From: Aestuariibacter sp. A3R04
GTDB lineage: Bacteria > Pseudomonadota > Gammaproteobacteria > Enterobacterales > Alteromonadaceae
Reading direction: 5' to 3'
DNA length: 64,000 bases
Assembly: GCF_018860805.1 (NCBI RefSeq)
Contig: NZ_JAHKQR010000003.1
Location: 310,001 to 374,000 of the forward strand
Every line of letters begins with the position of its first letter. Positions within the stretch are counted from its first letter, which is position 1. The notes beneath the pieces were generated by a model that was not told where the DNA came from, did no database searches, and saw only the letters and a list, made by a program, of their open reading frames with translations. This document shows positions 25,851 through 35,818 of this stretch, piece by piece. A program made the position numbers and the translations under genes.

Positions 25851-27266
25851 CTAATCATTCACATCAAGTTCTTTTAGCTTACGAGTGAGGGTATTGCGAC
25901 CCCATCCGAGTCTTTTAGCAGCATCCTGCTTATGACCATGGGTGTACTGTAGTGCTCTTTCTAACATGGTTTTCTCAAAGGTAACCATGGCGTCATTGAG
26001 TATATTAAAGTGACCTTCCCGAAGCTGAGTATCAGCCCACTTTGCCAACAATTCTGGCCAATCGCCTTCGGCACTGGAGGTGGTTTTTTCTATACTGCTC
26101 TCGCCGTGAATTTCCGGCGGAAGATCGGTGGGCAACACTTCCTGTCCGCTGGCCATCACCGTAAGCCAGCGACACACGTTTTCCAGTTGTCTGACATTAC
26201 CGGGCCACGGTAACTGCATAATGACTTTTTCTGCTTCCTTACTTAGTAACTTGCTTTCTACGTCCAACTCTTTTGCTGCAGCCCGTAAGAAGTGGCGGGC
26301 CAATAGCGGGATGTCTTCCCGTCGCTCGGACAATGCCGGGATGTGAATGCGGATCACGTTTAAACGGTGAAATAAATCTTCCCTGAACTTGCCTTCCGCC
26401 ACCCGCTTTTCGAGGTTCTGGTGTGTTGCTGCAATGATTCTGACATCCACGGTTACAGACTGGTGTCCGCCAACGCGATAAAACTGGCCATCGGCCAGGA
26501 CCCGTAACAAGCGAGTTTGGACATCCAATGGCATATCGCCAATTTCATCGAGAAAAAGTGTGCCGCCGTTCGCCTGTTCAAAGCGACCTTGTCGCGCTGT
26601 TTGTGCGCCGGTGAAGGCACCTTTTTCGTGGCCAAATAATTCAGACTCGACCAAATCTGCGGGTATGGCGGCCATATTAAGAGCAATAAACGGGTTCGCC
26701 GCCCGGGGGCTGTGCCGGTGTAGTGCTTGGGCTACAAGCTCTTTGCCGGTGCCCGACTGCCCATTGATTAATACGCTGATAGAAGAGCGAGAGAGGCGAC
26801 CTATGGCCCTGAATACTTCCTGCATGGCAGGTGCTTCGCCAATGATTTCCGTTGGTGTTTCGTCAGGCGGAACTTGCAATTGTCGGGTCTGTTCTCTGGA
26901 GTGAGCAAGAGCTCGTTGCACCAAGGTAACCGCCTCGTCAATGTCGAATGGCTTGGGAAGGTATTCAAATGCACCACTTTGGTACGCATTAACCGCACTG
27001 TCCAGATCGGAGTGCGCGGTCATGATGATCACCGGAATCAAGGGCGAAATATTGTGTACTTCGTTGAGCAGTACCATGCCGTCCATCTGTGGCATTCTTA
27101 TGTCAGATACAATGACTTCAGGGCTTTGGCCACTTTCTAATTGCAGTAAAAGATCTTCGGGATTTTCAAAACTCAGACACCCGATATTTGCCGCTTGTAA
27201 TGCTTTTTGTAACACCCAGCGTATGGAACTGTCGTCGTCTACTATCCAAACGGATTCACTATTCAT
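25851..27266 (-). CDS. glnG: Nitrogen regulation response regulator NtrC (GlnG)
   Basis: Sigma-54-dependent activator. Receiver domain (DDDSSIRW; Asp in VSDIRMPQMDG near 54), AAA+ domain with Walker A GQSGTGKE near 169, the sigma-54 contact motif GAFTGA, and a Fis-type helix-turn-helix at the C-terminus (QDAAKRLGWGRNTLTRKL). 471 residues matches NtrC. Its start overlaps the end of glnL by 8 nt, so the two genes are translationally coupled. Phosphorylated by NtrB under nitrogen limitation. Confidence 0.95.
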   Translation of the reverse strand: MNSESVWIVDDDSSIRWVLQKALQAANIGCLSFENPEDLLLQLESGQSPEVIVSDIRMPQMDGMVLLNEVHNISPLIPVIIMTAHSDLDSAVNAYQSGAFEYLPKPFDIDEAVTLVQRALAHSREQTRQLQVPPDETPTEIIGEAPAMQEVFRAIGRLSRSSISVLINGQSGTGKELVAQALHRHSPRAANPFIALNMAAIPADLVESELFGHEKGAFTGAQTARQGRFEQANGGTLFLDEIGDMPLDVQTRLLRVLADGQFYRVGGHQSVTVDVRIIAATHQNLEKRVAEGKFREDLFHRLNVIRIHIPALSERREDIPLLARHFLRAAAKELDVESKLLSKEAEKVIMQLPWPGNVRQLENVCRWLTVMASGQEVLPTDLPPEIHGESSIEKTTSSAEGDWPELLAKWADTQLREGHFNILNDAMVTFEKTMLERALQYTHGHKQDAAKRLGWGRNTLTRKLKELDVND

Positions 27267-28344
27267 TGTCCATCTCCTTTCTGGGGATTGGGAGGTAAAG
27301 GGTAAATTCTGTTTTGCCAGGGTGGCTGTCTACTTCAATCTTGCCACCGTGGTGATTAATGAGGGTTTGCGCAATAGACAAACCCAACCCACTGCCATTT
27401 TGCTTGCTGCTGACCATTGGGTAGAACAAGGTATCCCGTATTTCCGCCGGAATGCCTGGACCATTGTCGATAACCTGAATTTTGGCGACCAATGAGTGGC
27501 GCTTGCCCAATATGGTCATCTGGCGGTCTATACGGGTAACTAATCGAATTTGGGGCGATGGCGTTTTGGCTTCGGTTAACGCCTGTACGCTGTTCCTCAA
27601 AATGTTCAAAACAGATTGTTGCACCATGTCCTGGTCAACCCGCAAGTCCGGGATACTGGGGTCGTAATCGCGAATGATGGTAATTGGATTGTCGGAATCA
27701 AATTGCATTAGACTGCGGACTTTTTCCAGAGCTTGGTGCAAATTACTCCACTCCAACCGTGGGAGTGAATTTGGCCCGAGAAGTCGGTCAACGAGATTGC
27801 GCAGTCTGTCTGACTGTTCGACAATCATTTGAGTAAACTCAGTGTGTTCCGGGTTGGTTAATTCCTTTTCCAGTAATTGGGCTGCGCCTCGAATACCGCC
27901 TAGGGGGTTTTTTATTTCGTGGGCCAGTCCGCGGATGAGTTCTCTGGCGGCATCGTGCTGCGCATTTTGTTGATTTTCACGGGATATACGTCGTTGTTGA
28001 TCTATTCGTCTGACCTCGAACATCAGTTTCGGGCCATCCTCTGTATTCAGATTGGTAACCGTGAGATCCGACAGTACGTTGCGCCCGTCTTTGAAGCAAA
28101 GGCGGAGATCGTTTTCTGTAAAATCTTCTCCCCGTCGAAGTGCTGCGCGCAAACGGGCATTATTAATGGAATTAGGCGTAAAAAATTCGGCCAGTTGGTG
28201 GCCATACAGTTGTTTGAAGCCCGTTTCAAATAACGCTTCACCAGCGTGATTCGCATAGACTATTTGTAGTTTTTCATTCACCATCACCAATGCGCTGTTT
28301 AGGCTGTTTAGCAAATGATTAGTATCAAACTCGGAGGCAAACAT
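27259..28344 (-). CDS. glnL: Nitrogen regulation sensor kinase NtrB (GlnL)
   Basis: Cytosolic histidine kinase that controls NtrC and is itself controlled by PII. N-terminal PAS (NSALVMVNEKLQIVYANHAGE), HisKA with LAHEIKNPLGGIRG (His near 141), N box NILRNSVQAL and catalytic DNGPGIP and GSGLGL boxes. The ATG at 28344 is chosen: AAGGGAG lies 9 nt upstream. The longer frame from 28368 would run into an NtrC box. Operon with glnG. Confidence 0.94.
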   Translation of the reverse strand: MFASEFDTNHLLNSLNSALVMVNEKLQIVYANHAGEALFETGFKQLYGHQLAEFFTPNSINNARLRAALRRGEDFTENDLRLCFKDGRNVLSDLTVTNLNTEDGPKLMFEVRRIDQQRRISRENQQNAQHDAARELIRGLAHEIKNPLGGIRGAAQLLEKELTNPEHTEFTQMIVEQSDRLRNLVDRLLGPNSLPRLEWSNLHQALEKVRSLMQFDSDNPITIIRDYDPSIPDLRVDQDMVQQSVLNILRNSVQALTEAKTPSPQIRLVTRIDRQMTILGKRHSLVAKIQVIDNGPGIPAEIRDTLFYPMVSSKQNGSGLGLSIAQTLINHHGGKIEVDSHPGKTEFTLYLPIPRKEMDNE

Positions 28345-28361
28345 GCCGAGCAACTCCCTTG

Positions 28362-28378
28362 TGCACACTTTTGGTGCA
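28362..28378 (-). promoter_or_regulatory. NtrC-binding box upstream of glnL
   Basis: TGCACACTTTTGGTGCA matches the NtrC dyad TGCACYNNNNTGGTGCA. It sits 18 bp before the glnL start, where NtrC would block the ntrBC promoter, an arrangement known from enteric glnALG. Read from sequence only. Confidence 0.7.
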
Positions 28379-28472
28379 TTATAGATTATTATTGTTCAAA
28401 TAGCGTAACGTTGACCGTTGTTGGTTTTCTGTCTGAACCCCTATGGTGCGCTGCATGCGCCACCATAGCCCG

Positions 28473-28979
28473 CTAATTGGTATTAATTAACGCTGATGCC
28501 TGATGCAGGTATAGCGTTTGTGAAGGGGTTGATGCAAGAGTCTTGCCCTTATTGTCAATGATATCGATATGGTAGGTATGGGCACCGCGTTCGATGCCTG
28601 TGAGGCTAAAAATGCCGGCGTTATTGATTTTGGCAGACTGATCGTCAAAGGTCAGGCGGTAGCGACCGCGAAAAGCGGGGGTGGTGCTGGCGGAAATGGT
28701 AATATTACCCTGGTTGTTGCGAATCGTGGCTTCGGGCTCGGGTGAGGTAATGGTCACCGTGTAGCGGGGCGTCGGTTTTTTTGCAGGTTGCGGTTTAACC
28801 TGAGGCGTGGGCAGGCTGTCAGTGACATTACTGGTGTTACCCTGAAGTTCTACTTGCGAGGCACCTTCCTGTGGCGTGTCAGTATAGAGGATGGTACCGT
28901 CAGCTTGTACAACCTTGTAAATGGTTTGAGCCGTTACCGAACCTGTTATTAATACAGGTAAAAGCAGTAGCCATTTCAT
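28473..28979 (-). CDS. DUF4124 domain-containing secreted protein
   Basis: Small periplasmic or outer-surface protein of about 168 residues. ATG at 28979 gives a classical signal peptide (MKWLLLLPVLITGSVTAQ) with GGAG upstream; a longer start at 29006 is possible. The DUF4124 module (TIYKVVQADGTILYTDTPQEG) follows directly, then a Pro-rich linker and a beta-rich domain with SPEPEATIRNNQGNITISA. A DUF4124 gene between glnA and glnL is common in Alteromonas/Shewanella relatives; its job is unknown. Confidence 0.75.
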   Translation of the reverse strand: MKWLLLLPVLITGSVTAQTIYKVVQADGTILYTDTPQEGASQVELQGNTSNVTDSLPTPQVKPQPAKKPTPRYTVTITSPEPEATIRNNQGNITISASTTPAFRGRYRLTFDDQSAKINNAGIFSLTGIERGAHTYHIDIIDNKGKTLASTPSQTLYLHQASALINTN

Positions 28980-29070
28980 CGATGCATTGCTCCACAATGT
29001 ATTCATCGTTAATTCTCGTCATACTACAGCATAGCGATAACCGGCAAATATGCAACAAGTGCGCATAAAA

Positions 29071-29092
29071 AAGCCCGCGAAAACGCGGGCTT
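29071..29092 (-). terminator. Terminator of glnA
   Basis: AAGCCCGCG pairs with CGCGGGCTT around AAAA, with an A run on the plus strand before it, i.e. a U tract in the minus-strand transcript. 21 nt downstream of glnA. Confidence 0.88.
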
Positions 29093-29112
29093 AGCATAGT
29101 AGATAACGTACC

Positions 29113-30522
29113 TTATACGCTGTAGTACATGTCGAACTCTACAGGGTGAGTAGACATATTCAGCGTTGTTACTTCTTCCGCTTTCAGAGCGATGTAGGCA
29201 TCGATCATGTCGTCAGTCATAACGCCGCCAGCTTTCAGGAAGTCACGGTCGTTGTCCAGCGCTTCAAGTGCCTGCTCAAGTGAGCTGGCAACGGTTGGGA
29301 TGTCTTTCGCCTCTTCTGCTGGCAGATCATACAAGTCTTTGTCCATCGCATCGCCAGGGTGAATCTTGTTCTGAATACCGTCCAGACCAGCCATAAGCAT
29401 AGCAGTAAACGCCAGGTAAGGGTTTGCTGTTGGGTCAGGGAAACGAACTTCAATACGACGTGCTTTATCGCTAGTCACGTAAGGGATACGGATTGACGCT
29501 GAGCGGTTACGGGCAGAATAAGCCAGCATAACAGGTGCTTCAAATCCTGGAACCAAACGCTTGTACGAGTTGGTAGACGCGTTTGCAAAGGCGTTGATAG
29601 CACGGGCGTGCTTAATAATACCGCCGATGTAATACAGCGCCTCTTCAGACAGACCCGCGTATTTGTCACCAGCAAAAATGTTTTTACCATCTTTAGCAAT
29701 TGACTGGTGGCAGTGCATACCTGAACCGTTGTCGCCAACCAGTGGCTTAGGCATGAAGGTCGCAGACTGGCCATACGCATGTGCCACATTGTGAACAACA
29801 TACTTGTAAATCTGAATTTCGTCAGCTTTGGAAACGAGCGTGTTAAAAGACGCTGCAATTTCGTTCTGACCTGCCGTTGCCACTTCGTGGTGGTGGGCTT
29901 CAATAACAATGCCCATTTCTTCCATAACCAGACACATCGCGCCGCGAATGTCATGGGCAGAATCTACAGGAGGAACTGGGAAATAACCGCCTTTTACTCC
30001 CGGACGGTGAGCAAGGTTACCGCCTTCGAAGTCAGCGCCTGAATTCCACTTGGCTTCAGAAGAGTCGATCTTAAAGAACGAACCGGCCATGTCAGTGTGG
30101 AATTTAACGTCGTCAAACAGGAAAAACTCTGGTTCAGGACCAAAGAAACAGGTGTCACCGATGCCTGTGGACTTCAGATATTCTTCTGCGCGGCGGGCAA
30201 CAGAACGCGGATCACGCTCGTAACCTTCCATCGTCGATGGCTCAACGATATCGCAGCGAATGTTTACCTGAGCTTCTTCAGCGAACGGGTCTACAACCGC
30301 AGTAGAAGGGTCAGGCATAAGAATCATGTCTGACTCGTTAATACCTTTCCAGCCAGCGATAGAAGAGCCGTCGAACATTTTACCTTCTTCAAAGAACTCG
30401 TCGTCGATCAGGTTGGCAGGGATCGATACGTGTTGTTCTTTACCCTTAGTATCGGTAAAGCGTAAATCTACAAATTTCGCTTCGCTTTCTTTGATCAGCG
30501 CTAGTGCCTTATCAATTGCCAT
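29113..30522 (-). CDS. glnA: Glutamine synthetase type I (GSI-beta)
   Basis: Catalyses ATP-dependent amidation of glutamate, the primary ammonium-assimilation step, as a dodecamer. 469 residues, with the motifs [17 protein letters not shown], the [18 protein letters not shown] region and the adenylylation loop DLYDLPAEE (Tyr near 398) typical of GSI-beta, so it should be inactivated by GlnE. Upstream lie a sigma-54 promoter and two NtrC boxes. It works with gltB/gltD of this window (GS/GOGAT cycle). Confidence 0.97.
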   Translation of the reverse strand: MAIDKALALIKESEAKFVDLRFTDTKGKEQHVSIPANLIDDEFFEEGKMFDGSSIAGWKGINESDMILMPDPSTAVVDPFAEEAQVNIRCDIVEPSTMEGYERDPRSVARRAEEYLKSTGIGDTCFFGPEPEFFLFDDVKFHTDMAGSFFKIDSSEAKWNSGADFEGGNLAHRPGVKGGYFPVPPVDSAHDIRGAMCLVMEEMGIVIEAHHHEVATAGQNEIAASFNTLVSKADEIQIYKYVVHNVAHAYGQSATFMPKPLVGDNGSGMHCHQSIAKDGKNIFAGDKYAGLSEEALYYIGGIIKHARAINAFANASTNSYKRLVPGFEAPVMLAYSARNRSASIRIPYVTSDKARRIEVRFPDPTANPYLAFTAMLMAGLDGIQNKIHPGDAMDKDLYDLPAEEAKDIPTVASSLEQALEALDNDRDFLKAGGVMTDDMIDAYIALKAEEVTTLNMSTHPVEFDMYYSV

Positions 30523-30593
30523 CGTGTCCTCCGGATTTATTAAAACAAAACGGAATGAAAATTTTCATTCCAAAAAATGAGTGGAAACCACTA

Positions 30594-30609
30594 AGCGATA
30601 TTCGTGCCA
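30594..30609 (-). promoter_or_regulatory. glnA: Sigma-54 promoter of glnA
   Basis: On the minus strand, TGGCACGAATATCGCT gives the -24 element TGGCACG and -12 GC separated by the required 10 bp; only one base of the TTGC element deviates. Transcription should begin about 12 nt downstream, near 30583, giving a leader of about 60 nt. Confidence 0.82.
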
Positions 30610-30672
30610 TTTGTCTGTTCTGAGTCATGGCGCGGCCTAGCAGACAAAGGGGATCGTTCAGATAATTCAAAT

Positions 30673-30710
30673 TGAACCATTATGGTGCGACGGTGCACTA
30701 TAATGGTGAT
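30673..30710 (-). promoter_or_regulatory. Two NtrC boxes upstream of glnA
   Basis: TGAACCATTATGGTGCG at 30673-30689 and GGTGCACTATAATGGTGAT at 30692-30710 resemble the NtrC dyad (TGCAC ... GGTGCA), about two helical turns apart and about 90-125 bp upstream of the predicted sigma-54 start, the usual enhancer position. Confidence 0.7.
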
Positions 30711-30966
30711 TTGAGCTTGTGATTTCCTGACCTAGCGTAGAGCAATCCTGTCAGCGATACCAGTGTCTAAACGAGAAAGTCAGTGATTTACCAGTATAAT
30801 TGTGTGTGTTCACAAAATTGCAATAAATTTAAATAAAAAAAAATGCGCAATGTATAGTGATTTTCTGTACAATCCGCGCACATTTTACTATTCCGAAATT
30901 GCAATTCGGTTTGCACCTTTTCTTCACGACAGTGTTGAACGTGTAAATCACCAAGGCTTAGACCCA

Positions 30967-32796
30967 ATGAACACCACTGATATTAATAAATTACGCAATA
31001 TTGCGATCATTGCTCACGTTGACCACGGTAAAACCACCCTCGTGGACAAATTGCTTCAGCAATCCGGTACGCTGGAAAGTCGTGGCGAAGCTCAAGAACG
31101 AGTGATGGATTCTAACGACATCGAGAAAGAGCGTGGTATCACCATTTTGGCAAAGAACACTGCCATTAACTGGAACGATTACCGCATTAACATTGTCGAC
31201 ACACCAGGACACGCCGATTTCGGTGGTGAGGTAGAGCGGGTAATGTCAATGGCAGACTCTGTACTGCTGCTGGTTGATGCGCAGGAAGGTCCTATGCCGC
31301 AAACCCGTTTTGTGACGCAAAAAGCCTTTGCTCAGGGTCTCAAACCCATTGTTGTCATTAATAAAATAGACAAACCAGGGGCGCGTCCCGATTGGGTAAT
31401 GGATCAGGTCTTCGATCTGTTTGACAACCTGGGTGCGACAGACGAACAACTTGATTTTCAAGTGGTTTATGCATCTGCGCTAAATGGTTGGGCATCTATG
31501 GATTCAGATACCCAGGGCGAAGATATGACCCCGCTGTTTCAAATGATTGTTGATCAGGTTGAAGCACCGGCTGCTGATGCAGATGGCCCGTTCCAGATGC
31601 AGATCTCTCAGCTTGATTACAACTCTTATGTAGGTGTTATTGGTGTTGGCCGTGTCACGCGCGGCAGCGTTAAAATCAACCAGCAGGTAACGGTTGTTGG
31701 CGCCGATGGCAAAACCCGCAACGGCAAAGTAGGCCAAGTACTGGGCTACCTCGGACTTGAACGTCACGAAGTGGAATCTGCCCATGCAGGCGACATTATT
31801 GCTATTACAGGGCTGGGCGAACTGAAGATATCTGACACCGTTTGCGACGTAAACGCTGTTGAAGCGTTGCCACCATTAACGGTTGACGAACCTACTGTAA
31901 CCATGACATTCCAGGTAAACACCTCTCCGTTTTCTGGTAAAGAAGGCAAGTACGTTACCTCACGAAATATTCTTGAGCGGTTGCAAGATGAGTTAATTCA
32001 CAATGTTGCACTGCGGGTTGAAGAAACCGATGATCCGGATAAGTTCCGCGTATCAGGGCGCGGTGAATTGCACTTGGGTATTTTAATTGAAAATATGCGT
32101 CGCGAAGGCTACGAGTTGGCAGTGTCGCGTCCGGAAGTTATTCTCCGGGAAGTTGATGGCGAACTGCAAGAGCCGTTCGAAACATTAACCATTGACTGTG
32201 AGAGTGATGATCAAGGCTCTATTATGGAGCAATTGGGTTTGCGTAAAGCAGAGCTTACTGACATGTCGCCTGATGGCAAAGGTCGGGTGCGCATGGACTT
32301 TATCATTCCCAGCCGTGGCCTAATTGGTTTCCAAACCGAGTTTATGACACTCACTTCGGGCTCTGGCTTGCTGTATCACACGTTCGATCATTACGGTGCC
32401 CACAAAGGCGGCGTAATTGGCAAGCGTAAGAATGGCGTGCTTATTGCCAATGCCAATGGTAAAGCGCTTACCAATGCATTGTTCAACCTGCAGGAGCGTG
32501 GTCGTTTGTTTATCGGTCATGGTGTGGAAGTTTACGAAGGTATGATTATCGGTATTCACAGCCGTGACAACGACCTTACCGTTAACGCCCTCAAAGGCAA
32601 GCAGTTAACGAACGTGCGTGCATCTGGTACCGATGAAGCGCAAACACTGGTGCCACCAATTAAAATGTCTCTTGAACAGGCCCTTGAGTTTATCGACGAT
32701 GACGAATTGGTAGAAGTGACACCTGAGAGCATTCGCATTCGCAAGAAATTACTGACCGAAAATGAGCGTAAACGCGCTTCCCGGGAAAAAAAGTAA
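30967..32796 (+). CDS. typA: Translational GTPase TypA/BipA
   Basis: Ribosome-binding GTPase of the EF-G family, involved in 50S assembly and stress adaptation. G1 box AHVDHGKTT at about 16-24, [15 protein letters not shown] (G3), NKIDK (G4); C-terminal domain with [20 protein letters not shown] at 30967 fits homologues ([22 protein letters not shown]) and gives 609 residues; the frame is open to 30802 by chance. The Shine-Dalgarno sequence is weak. Divergent from glnA, as in enterics. Confidence 0.95.
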   Translation: MNTTDINKLRNIAIIAHVDHGKTTLVDKLLQQSGTLESRGEAQERVMDSNDIEKERGITILAKNTAINWNDYRINIVDTPGHADFGGEVERVMSMADSVLLLVDAQEGPMPQTRFVTQKAFAQGLKPIVVINKIDKPGARPDWVMDQVFDLFDNLGATDEQLDFQVVYASALNGWASMDSDTQGEDMTPLFQMIVDQVEAPAADADGPFQMQISQLDYNSYVGVIGVGRVTRGSVKINQQVTVVGADGKTRNGKVGQVLGYLGLERHEVESAHAGDIIAITGLGELKISDTVCDVNAVEALPPLTVDEPTVTMTFQVNTSPFSGKEGKYVTSRNILERLQDELIHNVALRVEETDDPDKFRVSGRGELHLGILIENMRREGYELAVSRPEVILREVDGELQEPFETLTIDCESDDQGSIMEQLGLRKAELTDMSPDGKGRVRMDFIIPSRGLIGFQTEFMTLTSGSGLLYHTFDHYGAHKGGVIGKRKNGVLIANANGKALTNALFNLQERGRLFIGHGVEVYEGMIIGIHSRDNDLTVNALKGKQLTNVRASGTDEAQTLVPPIKMSLEQALEFIDDDELVEVTPESIRIRKKLLTENERKRASREKK

Positions 32797-32813
32797 TTTA
32801 AACTTTCGATTGA

Positions 32814-32838
32814 AAAAGCGCCGAATGGCGCTTTTTTT
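32814..32838 (+). terminator. Terminator of typA
   Basis: AAAAGCGCC, loop GAAT, GGCGCTTTT followed by more T residues, 17 nt after the typA stop. Confidence 0.88.
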
Positions 32839-32925
32839 TCGTCTAAGGCATGGTTTTAAAACACTTTTACAGGCAGTATGTTGTCTCAACGTACATTTTA
32901 ATAGCCTGAAAAGAGGTGATATTGC

Positions 32926-33300
32926 ATGGCTGCGTACAACATCGCTGTGGTAGATGACGATACACTGACTTTGGATATTGTTACCTATGCCCTGGAAGAT
33001 GCCATGGAAGTTAACGTGTATGGGTTTAGTCGCAGTGAAATGGCCAGAGAGTTTCTCAGAAGCCCCTCTGGGCGGCAATTGTCGCTTATTATTAGTGATC
33101 AAAATATGCCTCAATATGACGGCCTTACGTTGTTGAAAGACTGCCGGGCTGCTGGCGTGAACGTCCCATTTATACTTCTTACCGCTGACGCGACCAGAGA
33201 AACCGTCATTGCAGCAAAAAAAGGTGGTGCTACACAGTTTTTGGCAAAACCGTTTTCCACTGATGATCTCATAGCAAAAGTAAAGGCTTTGCTCGTTTGA
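32926..33300 (+). CDS. Stand-alone receiver-domain response regulator
   Basis: A single CheY-like receiver of 124 residues: acidic pair in VVDDDTLT, phosphoacceptor Asp in IISDQNMPQYDG near 59, conserved Thr in LLTADAT and Lys in AKPFS. No output domain. RAAGGTG-type site (AGAGGTG) lies 7-10 nt before the ATG at 32926. It could pass phosphate in a phosphorelay, or act by protein contact; no kinase adjoins it. Confidence 0.85.
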   Translation: MAAYNIAVVDDDTLTLDIVTYALEDAMEVNVYGFSRSEMAREFLRSPSGRQLSLIISDQNMPQYDGLTLLKDCRAAGVNVPFILLTADATRETVIAAKKGGATQFLAKPFSTDDLIAKVKALLV

Positions 33301-33416
33301 GGGTTGCTACTGGTCAAAGTACGACGTAGGCTTTAAACTCTGAAAATATCTGTGAGAACGCCGTTTTCACTCCACATCGAATTCATTTCATATTACCGTA
33401 TAACAGGAAGCTTATC

Positions 33417-34553
33417 GTGCAATTCAATTTTGATGAGACGCCATCACGTCGGGATACTTTTTCTTTTAAATGGCAGAAATACGCCGGACAGGACATCATT
33501 CCGGCCTGGGTAGCGGATACTGAATTTCGGTGCGCGCCGCCGATTCTGAATGCCCTGTCTGCCAAAATTGAGCACGGTAACTTAGGTTATGTTTTGCCTG
33601 CCCAATATCAGCCTGCTATCGAAGCGGTGCAGCGATGGCTAAAAGTCAAGCACGCCTGGAATATTGATCCTGAGTGGTTAGTGTGGACACCTGGGGTAGT
33701 GCCGGCGTTTAACATTGCCTGCAAAGCGTATTGTGAGCCTGGTGACAAAGTCATGGTGCAGACACCTAACTATCCGCCATTACTGGCCGCTCCCAAGATC
33801 AATGGTCTTGAGCGCGTTGACATAGGTACAGTAACGATTGATGGCCGTCCCACCATTGACTTTGCAGAGCTTGAAACCCAGGCCGCTGATCCAAAGTGTA
33901 AGTTACTGATCTTATGCAATCCTATGAATCCGGTGGGAAGTGTACTAAGTCAGGATGAAATAGCTCGAATTGCCACAATATGCCGGGAGAACCAGGTAAA
34001 ACTTTGTTCAGACGAAATTCACTGCGATCTCGTTTTAGATGCGTCTGCTCCGCATATACCGGCGGGTCGTGAAGAAGCGCTTAAAGACATTAGCGTAACG
34101 TTAATGGCTGCCAGCAAAACTTTCAATGTGGCGGGTCTGGGGGCGTCGTTTGCTATTATCCCGGATAGAAAATTACGCCAGTCATTTGTAAATGCTGCTG
34201 CGGGGCATATGCCGTGGGTAAACGTATTGGGCTTAGTGGCCACCGAGGCTGCTTTTACACTGTGCGACCAATGGCACAATGCACTGCTTGATTATTTGCG
34301 ATCTAATCAGCAGTGTTTGGTCGACGCAGTAAACAATATTCCCGGGTTATCAGTCCACACTGCCCAGGCAACATTCCTCGCCTGGGTTGACGGCAGTGGT
34401 CTTAACGTACCCAACGTACAGAAATGGGCTGAGAGCCGCGGTGTAGGCCCATCACCAGGCAGCGACTTTCTCGCCCCTGATTTTATGCGCATCAACTTTG
34501 GCTGCAGCAAAGCGATGCTGGAGCAGATTCTGAGTAGATTAGCCGGTAAATAA
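33417..34553 (+). CDS. PatB/MalY-type PLP-dependent aminotransferase or C-S lyase
   Basis: Fold-type I PLP enzyme of 378 residues, closest in features to PatB/MalY cystathionine beta-lyases: N-terminal FDETPSRRDTFSFKW, IPAWVADTEF, GYVLPAQYQPAIEAVQRWLK, the NPMNPVG motif, DEIHCDLVL and the PLP lysine in AASKTFNVAGLG near 232. Likely splits cystathionine or cysteine conjugates, but the substrate is not shown. The start is GTG with AGGAAG 6 nt upstream. Its end overlaps the convergent Nramp-like gene by 15 bp. Confidence 0.85.
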   Translation: MQFNFDETPSRRDTFSFKWQKYAGQDIIPAWVADTEFRCAPPILNALSAKIEHGNLGYVLPAQYQPAIEAVQRWLKVKHAWNIDPEWLVWTPGVVPAFNIACKAYCEPGDKVMVQTPNYPPLLAAPKINGLERVDIGTVTIDGRPTIDFAELETQAADPKCKLLILCNPMNPVGSVLSQDEIARIATICRENQVKLCSDEIHCDLVLDASAPHIPAGREEALKDISVTLMAASKTFNVAGLGASFAIIPDRKLRQSFVNAAAGHMPWVNVLGLVATEAAFTLCDQWHNALLDYLRSNQQCLVDAVNNIPGLSVHTAQATFLAWVDGSGLNVPNVQKWAESRGVGPSPGSDFLAPDFMRINFGCSKAMLEQILSRLAGK

Positions 34554-35756
34554 CTGAAGCATTTTGTTTCCGGCAAGGCCGAGGATGAACGCAACCGTCA
34601 GTCCGCCAAACAGATTGCTGACGGGGGTGTTTCTGTAAGCTGCAGGTACGGTCTTTTGATTCATCACTGCCAGCAAGAATACCGCGACTACCGGCAATAG
34701 CAAGGCATTGGCCGCTTGCGCGAAAACAATGGCTGACAGTGGTTTAAAGCCAGCGCTGGCAACAATGATCCCAGTGGCGATAACAAGCCCCCATATGGTT
34801 TTGAAAAATGGGGTGTGAAGGTCTGCGGGTTTGCCCAAGGCACCACAAATGGCATATGCCGCAGCCAATGGGGCAGTGATTGCACTGGTCAGGCCCGCGG
34901 CCAACATTCCCGCACCGAAAAACCAGGTCGCTTTATCGCCTAGCACGGGGGCCAGTTGTTCGCTCATGTTTGCTGCGCTTAACGCCATGGCTTGGCCGAA
35001 AAATGCGGTCATCGCCGTTGCCACTATCACCAGCGTGATGAAGCCTCCAAAGCCAATGGCAAAGGCTGACTGTCTGCGACAGGCTCTAATTGCTATGGCC
35101 TGATTTTGTCCTCTGTAGGCCTGAGCGACAAGACTTGCGTGAAGGAAGAGGTTGTAAGGTACGATTGTGGTGCCAATGAGGGCAAGTACCATAGTGGTGG
35201 TATGGGCGTCGAACCGCGGAGCAAAAAGTTGCGCTGTCATTGTTGCAAAGTCTGGCCTTGCCACAATGAGAGTAACAACAAAGACTAAGGCCATGAGTCC
35301 AACTAAACTCACTAACACACTCTCGATGAGTTTGTATTTGCCTGAGTAGAGTAACGCGGCAGCAATAAGGCCAAGTAACCCCGCCCAAACTGATACGCCA
35401 ATTGGTGCGATACTGTGCAGACCAATTGCCGCTCCAGTGAGGTTGCCCGATTCGTACGCTGCGTTGCCGATGCCAATAGCGGATATGATTAGCACGATAG
35501 ATATTTTTTTTACAAACCGGTTGTCGGTAAGTGATACCAGGCAGTGTGCAAGACTTTGTCCGGTGCCGATACCAAGTCGTGCTGCCATGTCTTGTAAAAT
35601 CATGGTGGCAACTACTGAGAAAAGTAGCGCCCACACTAAGTGGAACCCGAATTGTGCGCCGGCTAAACTGGCAGTAGTCACGGTTCCGGGCCCGATAAAC
35701 GCAGCGGCGATAATAAAGCCCGATTTGTCTTTGGACATAAAAGAGTTCCAATTCAT
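34539..35756 (-). CDS. Nramp-family transporter with non-canonical metal-site residues
   Basis: Inner-membrane protein of 405 residues with about 11 hydrophobic segments and the LeuT-like Nramp pattern. In TM1 the canonical DPGN is replaced by GPGT (FIGPGTVTTA, about 22-31), and in TM6 the MPHN segment is VPYN (TTIVPYNLFLHASLVAQA, near 196-213). The residues that coordinate Mn or Fe in classical Nramp proteins are therefore Gly, Thr and Val, so the substrate may differ from MntH. An ATG six codons in (35738) is an alternative start. Convergent with the PatB-like gene. Confidence 0.8.
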   Translation of the reverse strand: MNWNSFMSKDKSGFIIAAAFIGPGTVTTASLAGAQFGFHLVWALLFSVVATMILQDMAARLGIGTGQSLAHCLVSLTDNRFVKKISIVLIISAIGIGNAAYESGNLTGAAIGLHSIAPIGVSVWAGLLGLIAAALLYSGKYKLIESVLVSLVGLMALVFVVTLIVARPDFATMTAQLFAPRFDAHTTTMVLALIGTTIVPYNLFLHASLVAQAYRGQNQAIAIRACRRQSAFAIGFGGFITLVIVATAMTAFFGQAMALSAANMSEQLAPVLGDKATWFFGAGMLAAGLTSAITAPLAAAYAICGALGKPADLHTPFFKTIWGLVIATGIIVASAGFKPLSAIVFAQAANALLLPVVAVFLLAVMNQKTVPAAYRNTPVSNLFGGLTVAFILGLAGNKMLQLFTG

Positions 35757-35818
35757 TTATTTACTATTAGACTAAGCAGAATAACGATTATGAGAAACAA
35801 GGCAAGGCGCATTGCAAA

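Noticed and set aside
30802..30966. N-terminal extension of typA
   Set aside because: TypA proteins begin near residue 1 at the ATG 30967; the extra sequence is AT-rich, promoter-like DNA.
35086..35751. Long minus-strand frame (221 codons)
   Set aside because: It overlaps the Nramp-like gene in another frame; its composition (many Arg, Cys, His, Tyr) is that of a shadow frame.
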